A DNA stretch of 64,000 bases from Coptis chinensis (lineage: Eukaryota > Streptophyta > Magnoliopsida > Ranunculales > Ranunculaceae), in assembly GCA_015680905.1 (NCBI GenBank), contig CM027380.1, positions 13,348,001-13,412,000 of the forward strand, given 5' to 3'. Made by a program: the position numbers and the translations under genes. Positions 20,630 through 33,997 of the stretch are shown in pieces; the stretch's first letter is position 1, and every line of letters starts with the position of its first letter. The notes under the pieces were generated by a model that was not told the DNA's origin, made no database searches, and saw nothing but the letters and a program-made list of their open reading frames with translations.

Positions 20630-22062
20630 TTAAATTTTTTTTTGGTTTATCACATTTTCTTGATCCTTCCCAGGCGCTAATGCGTCCTCTAATTTTTTTT
20701 CTGCTTCTTCTACCTGCAATCAGCAAGAGGAAATTAGCATCAGCTACCAATCAATCTCTCATGCTTTCTCTCCAAGTAAAATTTTAAATATGCTTGGAAA
20801 GGGTGATTTATAAGTTTATATATAACAATAAAACAAAACATATACGATCACATACGACAGTCAGACAACTATATATATACGATCATGACAGCTAAAAAAT
20901 TAATAAAGTTACATCACGCATCATAAACAATCGCATTAGATACTACATCACTATCATAGTTAATAGAAAGAACAACCACGTCTATAATTTGTAATTCACT
21001 CGTTTCTAGATTATCTTGTAACTCTAATCTATATAGAAAAATTAAAGTTTGTTACTATGCACGTAATTATGTAAGTACCTTGTGAAGGCCTCCTTCAACT
21101 GTTTTAGCATCCTTAACTGCTTCTTTAGCTAAATTTTCAATTCTTTCGATTGCATCTTTGAGCTTTACATCACCTGGATGCTTGTCAGCTATCTCTTCGG
21201 CTACCTCTTCCACTTTTTCTGCTACTTCTTCCACCATCTCTGTCACCATTTCTGCCGTTTTTATTGCACTAACCACTTCCTCTAAAACAACCAAATAATC
21301 CGCCCAATTAGAAAAATATGAACAAAAGATGTTTTGAAATTCATTCAGATATATGAGAAATTAAAATGTTTACAAGAAAATTGATGATTCTTAAACTTAC
21401 TTTTTAATAGTTGAAATGGTCCCCAGTTGTTCTTGATCATAGATATAATTAATGCTAATAAGCCCCCCCAAATCCAATTGGACCTACATAACATGAAGCC
21501 ATTTGTCCATTACCAGCAACTCATATGCATTCTGAATAAGTGAAATGAAATATATACAAACTTCTTGAAGTGCATGGAAATGTTGGAATTAGCCTTTTTT
21601 ATTCACTGATCGATCACTAGAAATCATATGATTCTAGTCAATAGCGCCAAATTCAATTCTTTTACTTATGAAAAGTTGTAAACTACAGATTACAAACCCG
21701 TTATAAAGTTAGAGAAATAATCACCATCCAGGAAAATTTGATCCTGATAAAGCCACTTGGTAAATCTCATTAGCTGCTTTGACCTCCCTGCACGCAATCA
21801 AACCAAAATGTGTTATGAACTTATGATCCCTCCTATAGAATAAAAAACACTCGTGAATGTGTAAGGAATATTACATCTTCATAAAGTGCTTGATATGTCT
21901 CTTGTGATTGATTCTGAATAAGAGCAATCCTTGATTTGCAAAGAAATGACCCTGCTTATTGGCTTTGAGAGACCGGGAGAGGCGATGTGGGTGAAGGGCA
22001 ACCGAGCCATGAAGATTACACAAGTCATATGAAGTGAATGAAATTGCCTTTATAGACATCAT
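20630..22062 (-). CDS. gene A: small, probably plastid-targeted membrane-anchored helical protein
   Basis: Five exons on the minus strand: 21875-22062, 21725-21787, 21401-21483, 21079-21281, 20630-20713; all junctions are GT-AG and in phase, giving about 206 residues. Exon 1 is rich in Ser, His, Lys and Arg with few acids, like a transit peptide. Exon 2 ends SGSNFPGW. Exon 3 holds the hydrophobic segment WIWGGLLALIISMI followed by KNNWGPFQLLK. Exon 4 is a Val/Glu helix (EMVEEVAEKVEEVAEEIADK) and DVKLKDAIERIENLAKEAVK. Exon 5 ends VEEAEKKLEDALAPGK plus a short tail. I recognise the plan of a plant family of small plastid proteins but cannot give it a symbol. Function unknown. Its exon structure matches genes B and C. 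Confidence 0.8.
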
Positions 22063-22178
22063 ATCTCAATACAAACTACTTCGAAGAGACCTCTTGTTCA
22101 CAACCAACAGATATATGGCCTAGTTCTTCAAGATCTTCACTTAGGAGATTCTGCATCCTCAAAACATTTGTTTAGGAC

Positions 22179-22188
22179 TATATATAAA
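22179..22188 (-). promoter_or_regulatory. TATA-like box of gene A
   Basis: TATATATAAA on plus (TTTATATATA on minus), about 120 bp upstream of the first ATG of gene A. Genes B and C have similar boxes at about the same distance. Confidence 0.45.
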
Positions 22189-22481
22189 CAAGTATGGCAT
22201 TTAGTGTGAGCATAGGAAAGACATGTGAAACACGACAGAAATGGCGTTACAGTGATAATGCTAAGTAGCTTCTATTTGAATCACCTCAAATCAGGGCTCT
22301 AACCTTCCCACATATTACTAAATTTTTTCCTCTAATTACTTTAATATGCTGTGTCAGTGATACAGAGTGCTTTTTTGCTCCCAGCCATATTCCCTCCAAG
22401 GGCTCCAAGTCCAATCAAGAAGCAACACATGTGGAGATCTTCTTTAGATTTGCACTTATGATTTTGGGGGCGACTACACCA

Positions 22482-22640
22482 CATGGCCCAGCACAAAAAA
22501 AACGTCCGAAGTCGACTGTGATTGGTTGGAAAAAATAAAATAACAAGTTAAATTCTCTCTCTATCTCCTCTCTCCTGTTTTCTCTCTCTATACCAGCCAA
22601 TCACAGCCGACTTCGGACGTTTTTTTTGTGCTGGGCCATG
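22482..22640. mobile_element. MITE, 159 bp, with near-perfect terminal inverted repeats
   Basis: The left end CATGGCCCAGCACAAAAA and the following ACGTCCGAAGTCG...CTGTGATTGG are repeated inverted at the right end (CCAATCACAGCCGACTTCGG ... GTGCTGGGCCATG). Arms are about 47 bp with about two mismatches, and the middle is a CT-rich spacer. No clear target duplication was found, so the superfamily is open (hAT, PIF/Harbinger or Mutator). The near-identical arms suggest it is young or recently active. Confidence 0.8.
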
Positions 22641-24339
22641 CGTTTTAGTTCTATCCTATGATTTTACCCTTAGAATATTGGTCACCAATTCATTTTTTAG
22701 TTTTTTTATTTAATCAAAAAATTCAATAATTATCATTTGAGCCCCAATAAAAAAGAGATTTGTGGGGAATCACACTATTCATGAGTCAACATAGAAGATG
22801 AAAAAAAACACATTTGAAAAATCATTTCCTAATTTTTTTCAGCAAATATTTTAGATTTTCTCTTTAAATTTTGACGAGAGAAAATTGGTAAGTCTAAAAA
22901 AAGACTAGACTTGACTGATTGGTAGTTGGATTTCAAAACATTATAGAAATGTGTTGCTTATTGATTGGGCTTGGATCAGATGACTACATATCCTAGATAC
23001 ACACTGTAACACGCATTTGACGTGACTGGATCAGATGACTAGATCCCCCCCCCCCCAATGAAAAAATATTAACAAAAGTATTTGTATTTGTTAATAATCA
23101 ATTGATCAAATATTTATGTCTACAAAACCCTAAGTAAAAAGACACGAGATTTGTAGACATGACATGTCTAATATGTTATATGTTCTTGGGGATTAGAAGA
23201 ATTTGGAAGCTAAGCACAAGATAACTAAAGTAAATAATTCTTTTGTTCATTTTAAAGAACAAAAGAGGATAAGGTACGTTACCTTGACAATTGAGGGCAG
23301 AGATGGGTCAGGGCAGCCAACAAGATTCAGGACGTTAGGTTAACTCATAAGCGAATTTTCCTGCAGATGCAGTAGCTAAAAGGGATCACTGCACACTTGC
23401 CCAAAGATGTATCTCTATGGAGTGGTAATATGCCTGAGTTTGTAAGAGTTATAGAATGCCTTCTTAGAAATTACTTTAGGTTCAATTCACCAGAAAATTC
23501 TAATGTGTTCAAGTTGTAAAGGGATTTTTCCTACGCTTTGTAACATTCTTCTCTTATTCTTACATAAAAATATACCTTACTTGTGTGCAAAAAAACTTGT
23601 TTGTGTTTGGCCTAATGGACAAGAAAGTTTATGAAGATGGCGAACAAAAATCATGGAATCACGACAAGCAAACAATTCATTTAGTCTATTCCAGTTATAT
23701 AACCAAACTGTGGAAATTTCATGATAATTAAGAACGAAACCTATCAGTCTTTAAACTCAATAGTGTAGCAAAATATCAGTTTTAATTTCACTTTGCAAAG
23801 TATTTCTGTTGAAGTTTTCAAATCAATTAAGTTTGCAAAAAACCACCGCAAATAAAAGCATTATGAGGATTGCGGACAACCCGTTGGCCCAATCAGGATC
23901 ATTCGATCAGCAAATCTCTACATACAGATCACACCCCAGTCCCACACAGGCGCACACCAAGAACAGAGAAATCAAAACAATAGTTCAAAGTTCCAACTCA
24001 ACCGAGAGCAAAGATGAAAAGGCCCATTTGCAACCCTTGCTTCAATCACCTGTGTATTAGAATGCTCCGATTAGACAAGTAAATTGTTACAATCACCTAG
24101 ATTTTAACTAGTATTTGGGTTGATTGAGGAACCTATGACCTCCAATTGATTCATTTTGAGGAGAACCAGACCTCCAAGTCAAGTTAAGATAACATAAAAG
24201 TGTAATCAACTTTTAATAATATTAATTCTCTAATTAATCTTATTGATATGGCACCAAGCCTTTAATTACATGCATCTCCATGTTCAGGAGTTACAAATTT
24301 AGATAACTACCCACTAACTCACTAAATTACATAACTTCC
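22641..24339. other. intergenic, no gene recognised
   Basis: AT-rich sequence with a C10-C11 run near 23046-23056. A short plus frame at 23809-24060 has no recognisable motif and I do not call it. Nothing else is supported. Confidence 0.4.
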
Positions 24340-24486
24340 CTACAAATGATCGATTCTAGTGGATAGGTTGTTAGGGATCCGTAACATAAATCCAATATTA
24401 TGTGGATTGGTCCAGCGGAGAATGGAGAAGCGGATGTGTTCAAACATGGACAACAGGATCATGCCAATATGTTGCTCACTTCTTTC
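24340..24486 (-). other. orphan candidate terminal exon, 49 codons
   Basis: After an acceptor-like ATTTGCAG the minus strand encodes ERSEQHIGMILLSMFEHIRF, then SILRWTNPHNIGFMLRIPNN and ends LSTRIDHL and TAG. Only this frame is open. The composition looks protein-like rather than random. No partner exon is seen upstream, where Helitron 2 begins at about 26.04 kb; the rest of such a gene may have been displaced. The product is unknown. Confidence 0.3.
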
Positions 24487-26037
24487 CTGCAAATCAAAGT
24501 GAAAAAAAAAAAATGGAGATCAAATTAACAAAAATTATTCAATGCCACATAATGAATTTCTAATACTTTAGGATGACCAAATTAAGATCTGTCTTTAATT
24601 TTCTGATTAATTTTTATCATCGAGTAAAATAGACCTCATGGACGAGAGCTAGTTTGCCCATGTCAATTACGACTCTTACCCCCTTATACTACAAGTATGC
24701 AAAAACCGTACTCTGTAATTTTTTTTTTTTTTTTTTTTTTTTTCTAAAGTCTGGAAACCGATCATTCGATATGAATAGTTAGGCATGGTTTCTTCGGATT
24801 CTAATTTTAATTATATAGGGGAGGCTCATCTAAAAAAAATAGGGGAAAATTATGTTATTTAAGTGAGAGTTGGGAGGTTTTTCTAAATTATCAATAAAAG
24901 AAGGCTTGCTTTAGTTTCAGTGAGGGAAACGGGGAATAATTATATAATTTAAGTGACATTATATTAGGGAGGTTCTTCTAAATATTAACTAAAAAAATTC
25001 CGACTCCCACTTACAGTACGGTAATAGTACTATAATAGTTTTTTATGTGTGACTCTTGGTCTATTTTTGTGATGATTTTGCCCCTAGCTTTTTTAATTTA
25101 ATGATTGTTAAGTTTTGCCCTAATCTTCTTTTATGACTATTTTGCCCCTCTATTGATCATTAAATTTAAGCAATTTCAGATGGCATGTGTTTAATTGAGA
25201 GGTGCATAGCGCCTGCATCAGACTAGTTATTGGGGGGTTCTAATTTTTGTGAGGGAGGTGTTTCTAAATTGAGCATAGTGTAGAGATATCCGTATATTTT
25301 AAAATTTTAATTTATAATCTCTTTAGTTAGTTTTGGGGATTAATTTGTTGGCCTTTTGTCAATGCTATTCGGAAGAAAAAAAAACTATTGGTAGCTATTC
25401 AATTAAATGACTAGTTGTTGAAGACTTGAAGTTTTTTTTTTGTTAGTTTTTTATAATGTTGAAGACTTGAAGTTAACTGTGATAACTAGTAGGTGGTTTT
25501 TATATTACAATCTCTAGGCGGGATTTTTAAGTCTAGAGTAGCTAGTAAATTTGTGGACGGCAAAAATTCAGTACGAAAATTATTCGTCAAAAATCCGAAA
25601 ATTTGGATTCTAATTCGTTTAAAAATTCGGCCCAAAAAAACAAAAAAAATGGCAAACATATAATTCATGTTTTATACGAGTATAATACAAAAAGAATCGG
25701 TCATATTTTGTTGCATTATAAGTTTGGAAAGTAATATTTTGCCCAAATTGTAGTGTGTTTTTTTCATTTAAAAAATACGGACCTTATTATTCAGCAATTA
25801 TAAGCCTGGATCATATAATTCGAGTATTAATCTTTAAGTTTGAAATATTTGCCTTATTATTCGTATTATACGGAAAAACATATAAAACGTGTATAAAATG
25901 GAGTATTACTAGCTATATCTAGACATATCGATTGTTCTTTCTGGTGAACATTTGGATTGAAAGGACAAAAAACTAATGCACGTCAAAGAATTTTATCCAA
26001 TATTTAGGATATTATGAAACATTGTCATATGCGTGTA
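24487..26037. other. intergenic, AT-rich, poly-T
   Basis: Contains a run of more than 20 T (about 24719-24743), a pair of related GGGAGGTT(T/C)TTCTAAAT segments (24870 and 24968) and no recognisable gene. Ends at the reverse-complement 3' end of Helitron 2. Confidence 0.4.
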
Positions 26038-26399
26038 CTAGCTTTCGAACCCGTCCTACGAACGGGTGCCGTTATATTAAATTATTGTAAAAAATATTAG
26101 CAACTATGCATAGCTATGAGATATGAAAATTATATTAATCAGTCATTCAAATTTCTTGCACCACTCTCTATAAAAAGAAAGCACCAAACCTTGATAAAAC
26201 TCATCGACTTTTTGTTGTTGTTAGGTTTAATAATAGAAGTTTGATTGAAGTTTTGTGAGAATGCCCAATGTGACGAAGATAATATTGAAGCTACTTGAAT
26301 AGCATGACATTCTTAATCATAATAAAAAAAAATTATGATAAACACTACTTAAAATGCAAAACTATATTTGTCGAGACATTTATTCCCCCTACATATAAT

Positions 26400-28920
26400 A
26401 CAAACATGTTTTAGGGTTATTAGTTCAATGCATTTGCATCAAGTTTCTGATTTTCCATTAATTATTCTTTGAGGTTAGTTCAATGTAAGACGTTGCATTG
26501 GTTTCCAATTTCTCATTAATTATTCTTTGAGGTTAGTTCAATGCGGTTGTATCAAGTTTAGATTTCCGTTAATTATTATTTGAGGTTAATTCAAAGTCAA
26601 TTGCATCCACTTTATAATTTTCCGTTAGTTATTCATTAAGGTTAATTCAATACGATTTGCATCCAATTTTTGATGTTTTATTAAGTACTCTTTGTGATTT
26701 GTTCAATACATCCGCATCCGGTTTCGATTTCCCATTAATTGTTTTTCTAGGTTAGTTCAATAGTTTATAATTTCTAGTTATTTATGCTTTGAGGTCGGTC
26801 ATGTCTGATTACATCCGGCTCCGATTTCCAGTTCACTATTCTTTGAGGTTATTTCAATGCATTTGCATCCAATTTCGATTTCCGTTAGTTAATCTCTAAT
26901 TTTAGTTTAATGCAGGTTGCATCCGGTTTATGATTTTCCGTTAATTATTATTTGAGGTTAGTTCAATACGCTTGTATCCAATTTCGATTTTATGTTAATT
27001 GTTTTTAGGTTAATTCAATGCATTTGCATCAAGTTTCGATTTCGCTAATTATTTTTTGAGGTTAGTTCAATGCATTTAGATCAAATTTATAATTTCAAGT
27101 AATTAATTATTCATTTAGGTTAGTTCAGTGTAGTTTCATCCCTTTTTCAATGTTTTGTTAATTAGTCTTTGAGATTAGTTCATTGCAATTGCATCTAGTT
27201 TCCAATTTTCCGTTAATAATTCTTTAAGGTTTGTTCAATACATCTGCATCTAGTTTCTGATTATTTATGCTTTGAGGTTAGTTCGATGCAATTACATCAT
27301 GTTTCTGATTTACCGTTAACTATTCTTTGAGGTTATTATAATGCATATTTGCATTTAGTTTCTGATTTCTCACCAATTATTCTATGAGGTTAGTTCAATG
27401 CAGTTGCATTCAATTTTTGATTTTCTGTTAATTATTTTTTGAGTTTAGTTCAATGCATTTGCATACAGTTTTTGGTTTCCAATTTATTTTTATTTGAGGT
27501 TTGTTTGATGTATTTGCATACCGTTTACGATTTTCCGTTAAATATTTTTTAAGGATTTGCATCCAATTTCTAATTTTTCGTTAGTTATTCTCTGATGTTA
27601 GTTTAATGCAATTGCATCCAGTTTCCGATTTCTAGTTAATTACTTTTTGAGTTTAGTTTATTGTATTTGTATAAAATTTTCGATTTCCCGTTAATTACTC
27701 TTTGAGTTCAGTTATGTATTTGAATCCAATTTTCGATTTCTTTTTAATTATCCAATGTGGTATGTAATACCAACTTCTACTGATCCATCTGTAGTGTCCT
27801 TGCAAACATGACATAAAAATAAATAATGTTTGATTTACTATGTGGGATCATCAAAGATTATCCAGTTCCCGATTTCCCATTACTTATTTTTTTAAATTAT
27901 GCATGACTCACTACGTGGAATCTGCAAAGATTATCTACGAACGGGTGTTATTATATTAATTATTCTAAAAAATATTTGCAAATATGCATAACTATTATAT
28001 ATTAATATTATATTGATCACTCATCCAAATTTCTTATAACGTGAAAACCTTACTCTCCATTAAAAAAAAACTCACCTTTGATAAAACCCTTCAACTTCAT
28101 TTTGTTGTTTAATAATATAAATTTGATTGAAGTTTTGTGAGGTTGCCTAATAAGGCGAAGTTCATATATATTGAAGCTACTTGAATAGTAAGGAGTTACC
28201 AGTCATACGGAAAGAGATAAGATAAACACCATTTTAAATGCAAAACTATACTTATCAAGACATTCTCACAACATATAATCTAACTATGTCTTGAGGTTAG
28301 TTCAATGCATTTCCATCCAGTTTTTGATTTTCCGTTATTTATATTTTGAGGTTAGTTCAATGCAGTTGAATCCAATTTCTGATTCTCGTTAATTATTCTT
28401 TGCAGTTAGTTCAATACATTTGCATCCAATTTCAATTCCCTATTAATTGTTCTTTGAGGTCAACTCAATGCATTTACATCCAGTTTCTGATTTCCCGTTA
28501 ATTATTCTATGAGATTAGTTTAATGCATTTGTATATAGTTTTCGATTTCTCGTTTATTATTTGATAAGGTTGCATTTGCATCTAGTTTTCGATTTTCCGT
28601 TAATTATTGTTTGAGGTTAGTTCAATGAATTTGCATCAAATTTCCAATTTCCCGTTAATTATTTCTTGAGGTTAGTTCAATGCATTTGCATCCAGTTTAT
28701 TTTTTAAGATTAGTTAAGTGCAGTTGCATCCGGTTTCCGATTTTCCGTTAATTATTCTTTAAGATTAGTTCCACGCATTTGCATCATGTTTCCAATTTAT
28801 AATTAATTTTTCTTTGAGGTTAGTTCAATGCATTTGCATCCATTTCCCGATTTCCCAACAATTTTTTTTTTATATTAGTTTGATGTATTTGCATCCAACT
28901 TTTGATTTTCCGTTAATTAT
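26400..28920. repeat. 55-bp minisatellite array of Helitron 2
   Basis: Degenerate units of about 55 bp contain GGTTAGTTCAATGC, ATTTGCATCCAGTTTC, GATTTTCCGTTAATTATTC and TTTGA. They fill 26.40-27.73 and 28.29-28.92 kb and resume at 43.85-44.04 kb beyond the LTR insertion, which proves the array was continuous before. The interval 27.74-28.28 kb is single-copy Helitron sequence. Many units have lost parts. Confidence 0.85.
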
Positions 28921-30829
28921 TGTAACGCCCGTATTTTTTAAATACGTATTTTTTTCTATTTATTAATTAATTTAATTATTTATTTTCAAAATTCGTCGGA
29001 TTGGACTCGGGATACGTGGGCCTGGTTTTGGGCCCGAGTCTATGTTGGGCTTGGGTTTCGGACCCAAGTATATAAACACATTTTTCTAGAAAATAGGGTT
29101 CAGAGAATAATAAAATAATGAAAAATGGAGGCAGAGATGAAAGCTGGATTTCTAGAGGGTGGAGCGCGACGGTTCGGACTCGGAGGAATTCGTAGGAGCT
29201 GCTCAGACAGGTGAGTAGCTATTTTGCTATTTCACTGGATTTATCGTTTTCCGTGTACATCTGTTTTATTAAACTTTGTTAAATTTCGAATTTTGTTATT
29301 AAACTGTCGTAACTTTGTTAATTGGGTAAACTGAGGTTTTAATGGCAAGATCGATAACTTCGCCAAGAAACCTCTATGAGTGGATTGTCATTGTTGTTTG
29401 TTGTATGGTTTGAAGATGCGTTTTTGCGTTTTGTTGGTTGAAATTCGTTGGTTGATGTCGGGCTTTGAAGCTCTGTCGCTTCTTCGACAGACGCGATTAA
29501 TGGCGTCACCCACGTAAATCGCTTTGTTTGTTTTAATTTCACGGCTTGAATGGTTTGTTGGGTTGTGTGTGTGGGGATGTCGAGTGAGGGCGTGAAGCTT
29601 GGAGGCGTTAATGGTAGGTGTTGTCATCGTTTTTCTTGGGTTTAATTGGTTGTTGAGTTTTGTGGATGAATGGGTTGATGTTTGTTTGTGAGGGGGTGTG
29701 TGTGTGGGGTAGTGAGGAGGTGAATCTTTGTTGGAAGCTTGTCGCAGACCATTTAATGGCGCAATGAAGGTTCCGGATCCGGGGTTTTGTTTGAAGTTTT
29801 TAAACTTAAGAATTGAGTTTTGTGGCTTTGAGTAAAGTTGTAAGGTTGGTTATAGGAGTGAAACCGTGGGGTCAAAGTGGGTGGTCGATTAGAGCTTGTG
29901 GTGGCCGGATTTTTTTTGGTGGTGGAGCTGCGCTAGATTTTTGAAGAAGATGACCGAATTTGGGCTGGGGCTTGGGCCGGTTTTGGTTTTGGTTGGGCCG
30001 ACTTTGTTTTAATTTTGTTTGGGCCCTTTTCCCATTAGTTGTGTTGGGCCCATTTCTATTTTAAGTGGTTGGGCCGAAATGTTTTGGTGGCTTGGCCGAA
30101 ATTTCGATGGAGGAACTCCGAAATTTCAGTTTTAGTTTTATGTGGGCCGAAATCTAATTTAAGTGGTTGGGCCCTTTTCTATTTGTTTTGAAATCTTTGG
30201 ACCAGTTTAATATACTATCTATATACTAAAGCAGAGACCTCTAATAGAGGATTTTCTCTCTCCTATGTGGCACTCTAATATGAGAGTTAGTTTTTTTTTT
30301 TTCTCTTATGTGAAACTCTAATATAAAAGATAATCTTTTCTAATAGTCTACAATCCCACGTACATAGAATCTCTTTGAAGAGTTTGAGTGTATTTCTAAT
30401 TCTTATATTTGGAGAGTTAGAGTGTATTACAACTTCTTACATATTTGATCAGATAAACAAAATTGCTAAAAAATAGGTGATTTATAAAAAATGTAATTTC
30501 CTATTACTTAATCAAATATTTTTTAGTGTTCCAATTCTTACATATTTGATCAAATAAAAAATTGCTAAAAAATATGTGATTTGTAGAAACTAATTCCCTA
30601 TTACAAATCATACAATTTTAATAAGCACCTAACTTATTTGAATATATCCTTAAACACGCCACATAGTTAAAAACAATTATACAAAAAAATAACATCACAA
30701 AATATATAATGGAAAATTTTTAAAAAAAAAAAATAACGCAAAACAATAATGACAAATATTTTAAAAAAATATATAATAATGAATGAAACTAACGTGAAAA
30801 AAACAATTAATGGAGAACCGAAAAGTTGG

Positions 30830-33520
30830 ATGCAAATGCATCAAACTATAACCTCAAATAATATTTAACAAAAATCAAAACACGGATGCAAATGCAAGTA
30901 TTAAATTAATCTAACCTTAAAGAATAATTAACAGAAAATCAAAACTTTGATACAAATACATCAAACTAACATAAAAAAATAATTGTCGGAAAATCGGAAA
31001 CTGGATGCAAATGCATTGAGCTAACCCTCAAAGATTAAATTAATGGGAAATCGAAATCTGGATCAACCTGCATTGAACTAACCTCGAAGAAAAATTAATT
31101 ATAAATTAGAAACATGATACAAATGTGTGGAACTAATCTTAAAAATTAATTAACTGGAAATCGAAAATCGGAAACTAGCTAGATGCAAATTCAATTTTAT
31201 CAAATAATAAACGAGAAATTAGAAATTAGATGAAAATGCATTAAACTAATCTCACAAAATAATTAATGGGAAATTAGAAACTGGATGTAAATGCATTGAA
31301 CTGACCTCAAAGAACAATTAACAGGAAATTGAAAATTAGATGCAAATGTATTGAACTAATCGAAAAGAATAATTAACGAGAAATCAGAAACTGGATGCAA
31401 CTACATTGAACTGATTTCAAAAAATAAATAACGGGAATTGGAAATTGGATGCAACTACATTGAACTAACCTCAAAATATAAATAATGAAAAATCATAAAC
31501 TACATGCAAATACATTGAACTAACCTCAAAACATAGTTGGGTTATATTGTGGTAATATTTCGATAAGTATAGTTTTGCATTTAAAATGGTGTTTATCTTA
31601 TCTCTTTCCGTATGATTGGGAACTCCTTGCTATTCAAGTAGCTTCAATTTATATGAACTTCACCTTATTAGGCAATCTCACAAAACTTCAATCAAACTTC
31701 TATTATTAAACAACAAAATGAAGTTGAAGGATTTTATCAAATGTGAGTTATTTTTTTTTAATCGAGAGTGAGGTTTTCATGTTATAAGAAATTTGGTTGA
31801 GTGATTAATATAATATTAATATATAATAGTTATGCATATTTACAAATATTTTTCAGAATAATTAATATAGCAACACCCGTTCATAGATAATCTTTGAATA
31901 TTCCACATAGTGAGTCATGCATAATTTAAATAATAATTAATGGAAAATCAGGAACTGGATAATCTTCGATGATCCCACATAGTAAATCAAGCATAATTTA
32001 CTTTCTATGTCATGTTTGCAAGGACACTACAGATAAATCAGTAGAAGTTGGTATTACACACCACATTGGATAATTAAAAGGAAATCAGAAACTGGATTTA
32101 AATACATAATAGAGCTCAAAAAGTAATTAATTACCGTAAAATCGGAAATTTTATGCAAATGCAATAAACTAAACTTAAAAAGTAATTAACTAAAAATCGG
32201 AAACTGGGTGCAATTGCATTAAACTAACGTCAGATAATAACTAATGTGAAATTATAAATTGGATGAAAATCCCTGAAAAATAATTAACAGAAAATCGGAA
32301 ACGGTATGCAAATACATCAAACAAATCTCATATAATAATTAATGGAAAATCGGAAACTGGATGCAAATACATTGAACTAACCTCATAGAATAATTGGTGA
32401 AAAATCGGAAACTAAATGCAAATACATTGAAATAATCTCAAAGAATAATTAACGGGAAATCAGAAACTGGATATAATTGCATCGAACTAACCTCAAAGCA
32501 TAAATAATCAGAAACTAAATGCAGATGCATTGAACTAACTTTAAAGAGTTATTAACAAGAAATCTAAAAACTGAATCCAAATGCAATGAACTAATATCAA
32601 AGACTAATTAATTAAACATTGAAAAATGGATAAAACTGCATTGAACTAATCTAAATGAATAATTAATGGGAAATTATATTATAAATTTGATGTAACTGCA
32701 TTGAACTAACCTTAAAAAATAATTAACGGGAAATCGGAAACTTGATGCAAATGCATTCAACTAACTTAAAAAGAACAATTAACACAAAATCGAAAATTGG
32801 ATGCAACTGCATTGAACTAACCTCAAAGAATAATTAACGGAAAACTAAAAACTGGATGCAACTGCATTAAACTAAAATCAGAGATTAATTAACGAGAAAT
32901 CAGAAATTGGATGCAAATGCATTGAAATAGCCTAAAAAATAGTTAACTGGAAATCAGGAGTCGGATGTAACTGCATCACGCTGACCTCAAAGCATAAATG
33001 TCTGTTTTTTTAGCCTTCTCACATAAGTAATTAGGAACCAAAAACGAAAGTGAGTTTATAAAAACAGACTCTTATATGTATGCAAACTGTATAGAAATTG
33101 TAAACTATCGAACTAACCTAGAAAAACAATTAATGGGAAATCAGAAACTGGATGCAAATATATTGAACTAATATCAAAGAGTAATTAATGGGAGATTGGA
33201 ACCTGGATGCAAATGCAATGAACTAATCTCAAATACTAATTAACGAAACATCAAAAATTGGATGCAACTTTACTGAATTAACCTTAATGAATAACTAACG
33301 GGAAATCATAAAGTGGATGCAATTGCACTGAACTAACCTCAAATAATAATTAACGAGAAATCGGAAACTTGATGCAACTGCATTGAACTAACCTCAAAGA
33401 ATAATTAATGAGAATTTGGAAACTAGATGCAACGTACTACATTAAACTAACCTCAAAGAATAATTAATGAAAAATCAGAAACTTGATGCAAATGCATTGA
33501 ACTAATAACCCTAAAACATA
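30830..33520. repeat. 55-bp minisatellite array of Helitron 1
   Basis: Units of about 55 bp containing GGATGCAAATGCATTGAACT, AACCTCAAAGAATAATTAAC and GGGAAATCGGAAACT. This is the reverse complement of the Helitron 2 unit. The array is interrupted at 31.51-32.08 kb by single-copy Helitron sequence. Confidence 0.85.
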
Positions 33521-33997
33521 TTTGTATTATATGTAGGGGGAATAAATGTCTCGACAAATATAGTTTTACATTTTAAGTAGTGTTTATCATAATTCTTTTA
33601 TTGTGATTGGGAATGTTTTGCTATTCAAGTAGCTTCAATATTATCTTCGCCACATTGGGCATTCTCACAAAACTTCAATCAAACTTCTATTGTTAAACCT
33701 AACAATAAAAAGAAGTCGGTAAGTTTTATCAAGGTTTGATGCTTCCTTTTTATAGAGCTATGCATAGTGGTGCAAGAAATTTAAATGAGTAATTAATATA
33801 ATTTTTATATCTCATAGCTATGCATAGTTACTAATATTTTTTAGAATAATTTAATATAACGGCACCCGTTCGTAAAACACGTTCATATGACAAATCTGTT
33901 CGAGTGGGAGTAGTGTATTATTTGAGGATATGGAAACAATCAATTTGTTTTAGTGATTTGTACACATTAGTAGTAAAAAGCCGGCGGTGATGATTTC

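Noticed and set aside
22482-22640. Assigning the MITE to a superfamily from a TA, 3-bp or 8-bp target duplication
   Set aside because: No flanking duplication of any of these sizes matches convincingly at the arm ends.
25486-25668. Minus frame of 60 codons rich in Phe and Ile
   Set aside because: AT-rich random-type composition, no splice context and no motif.
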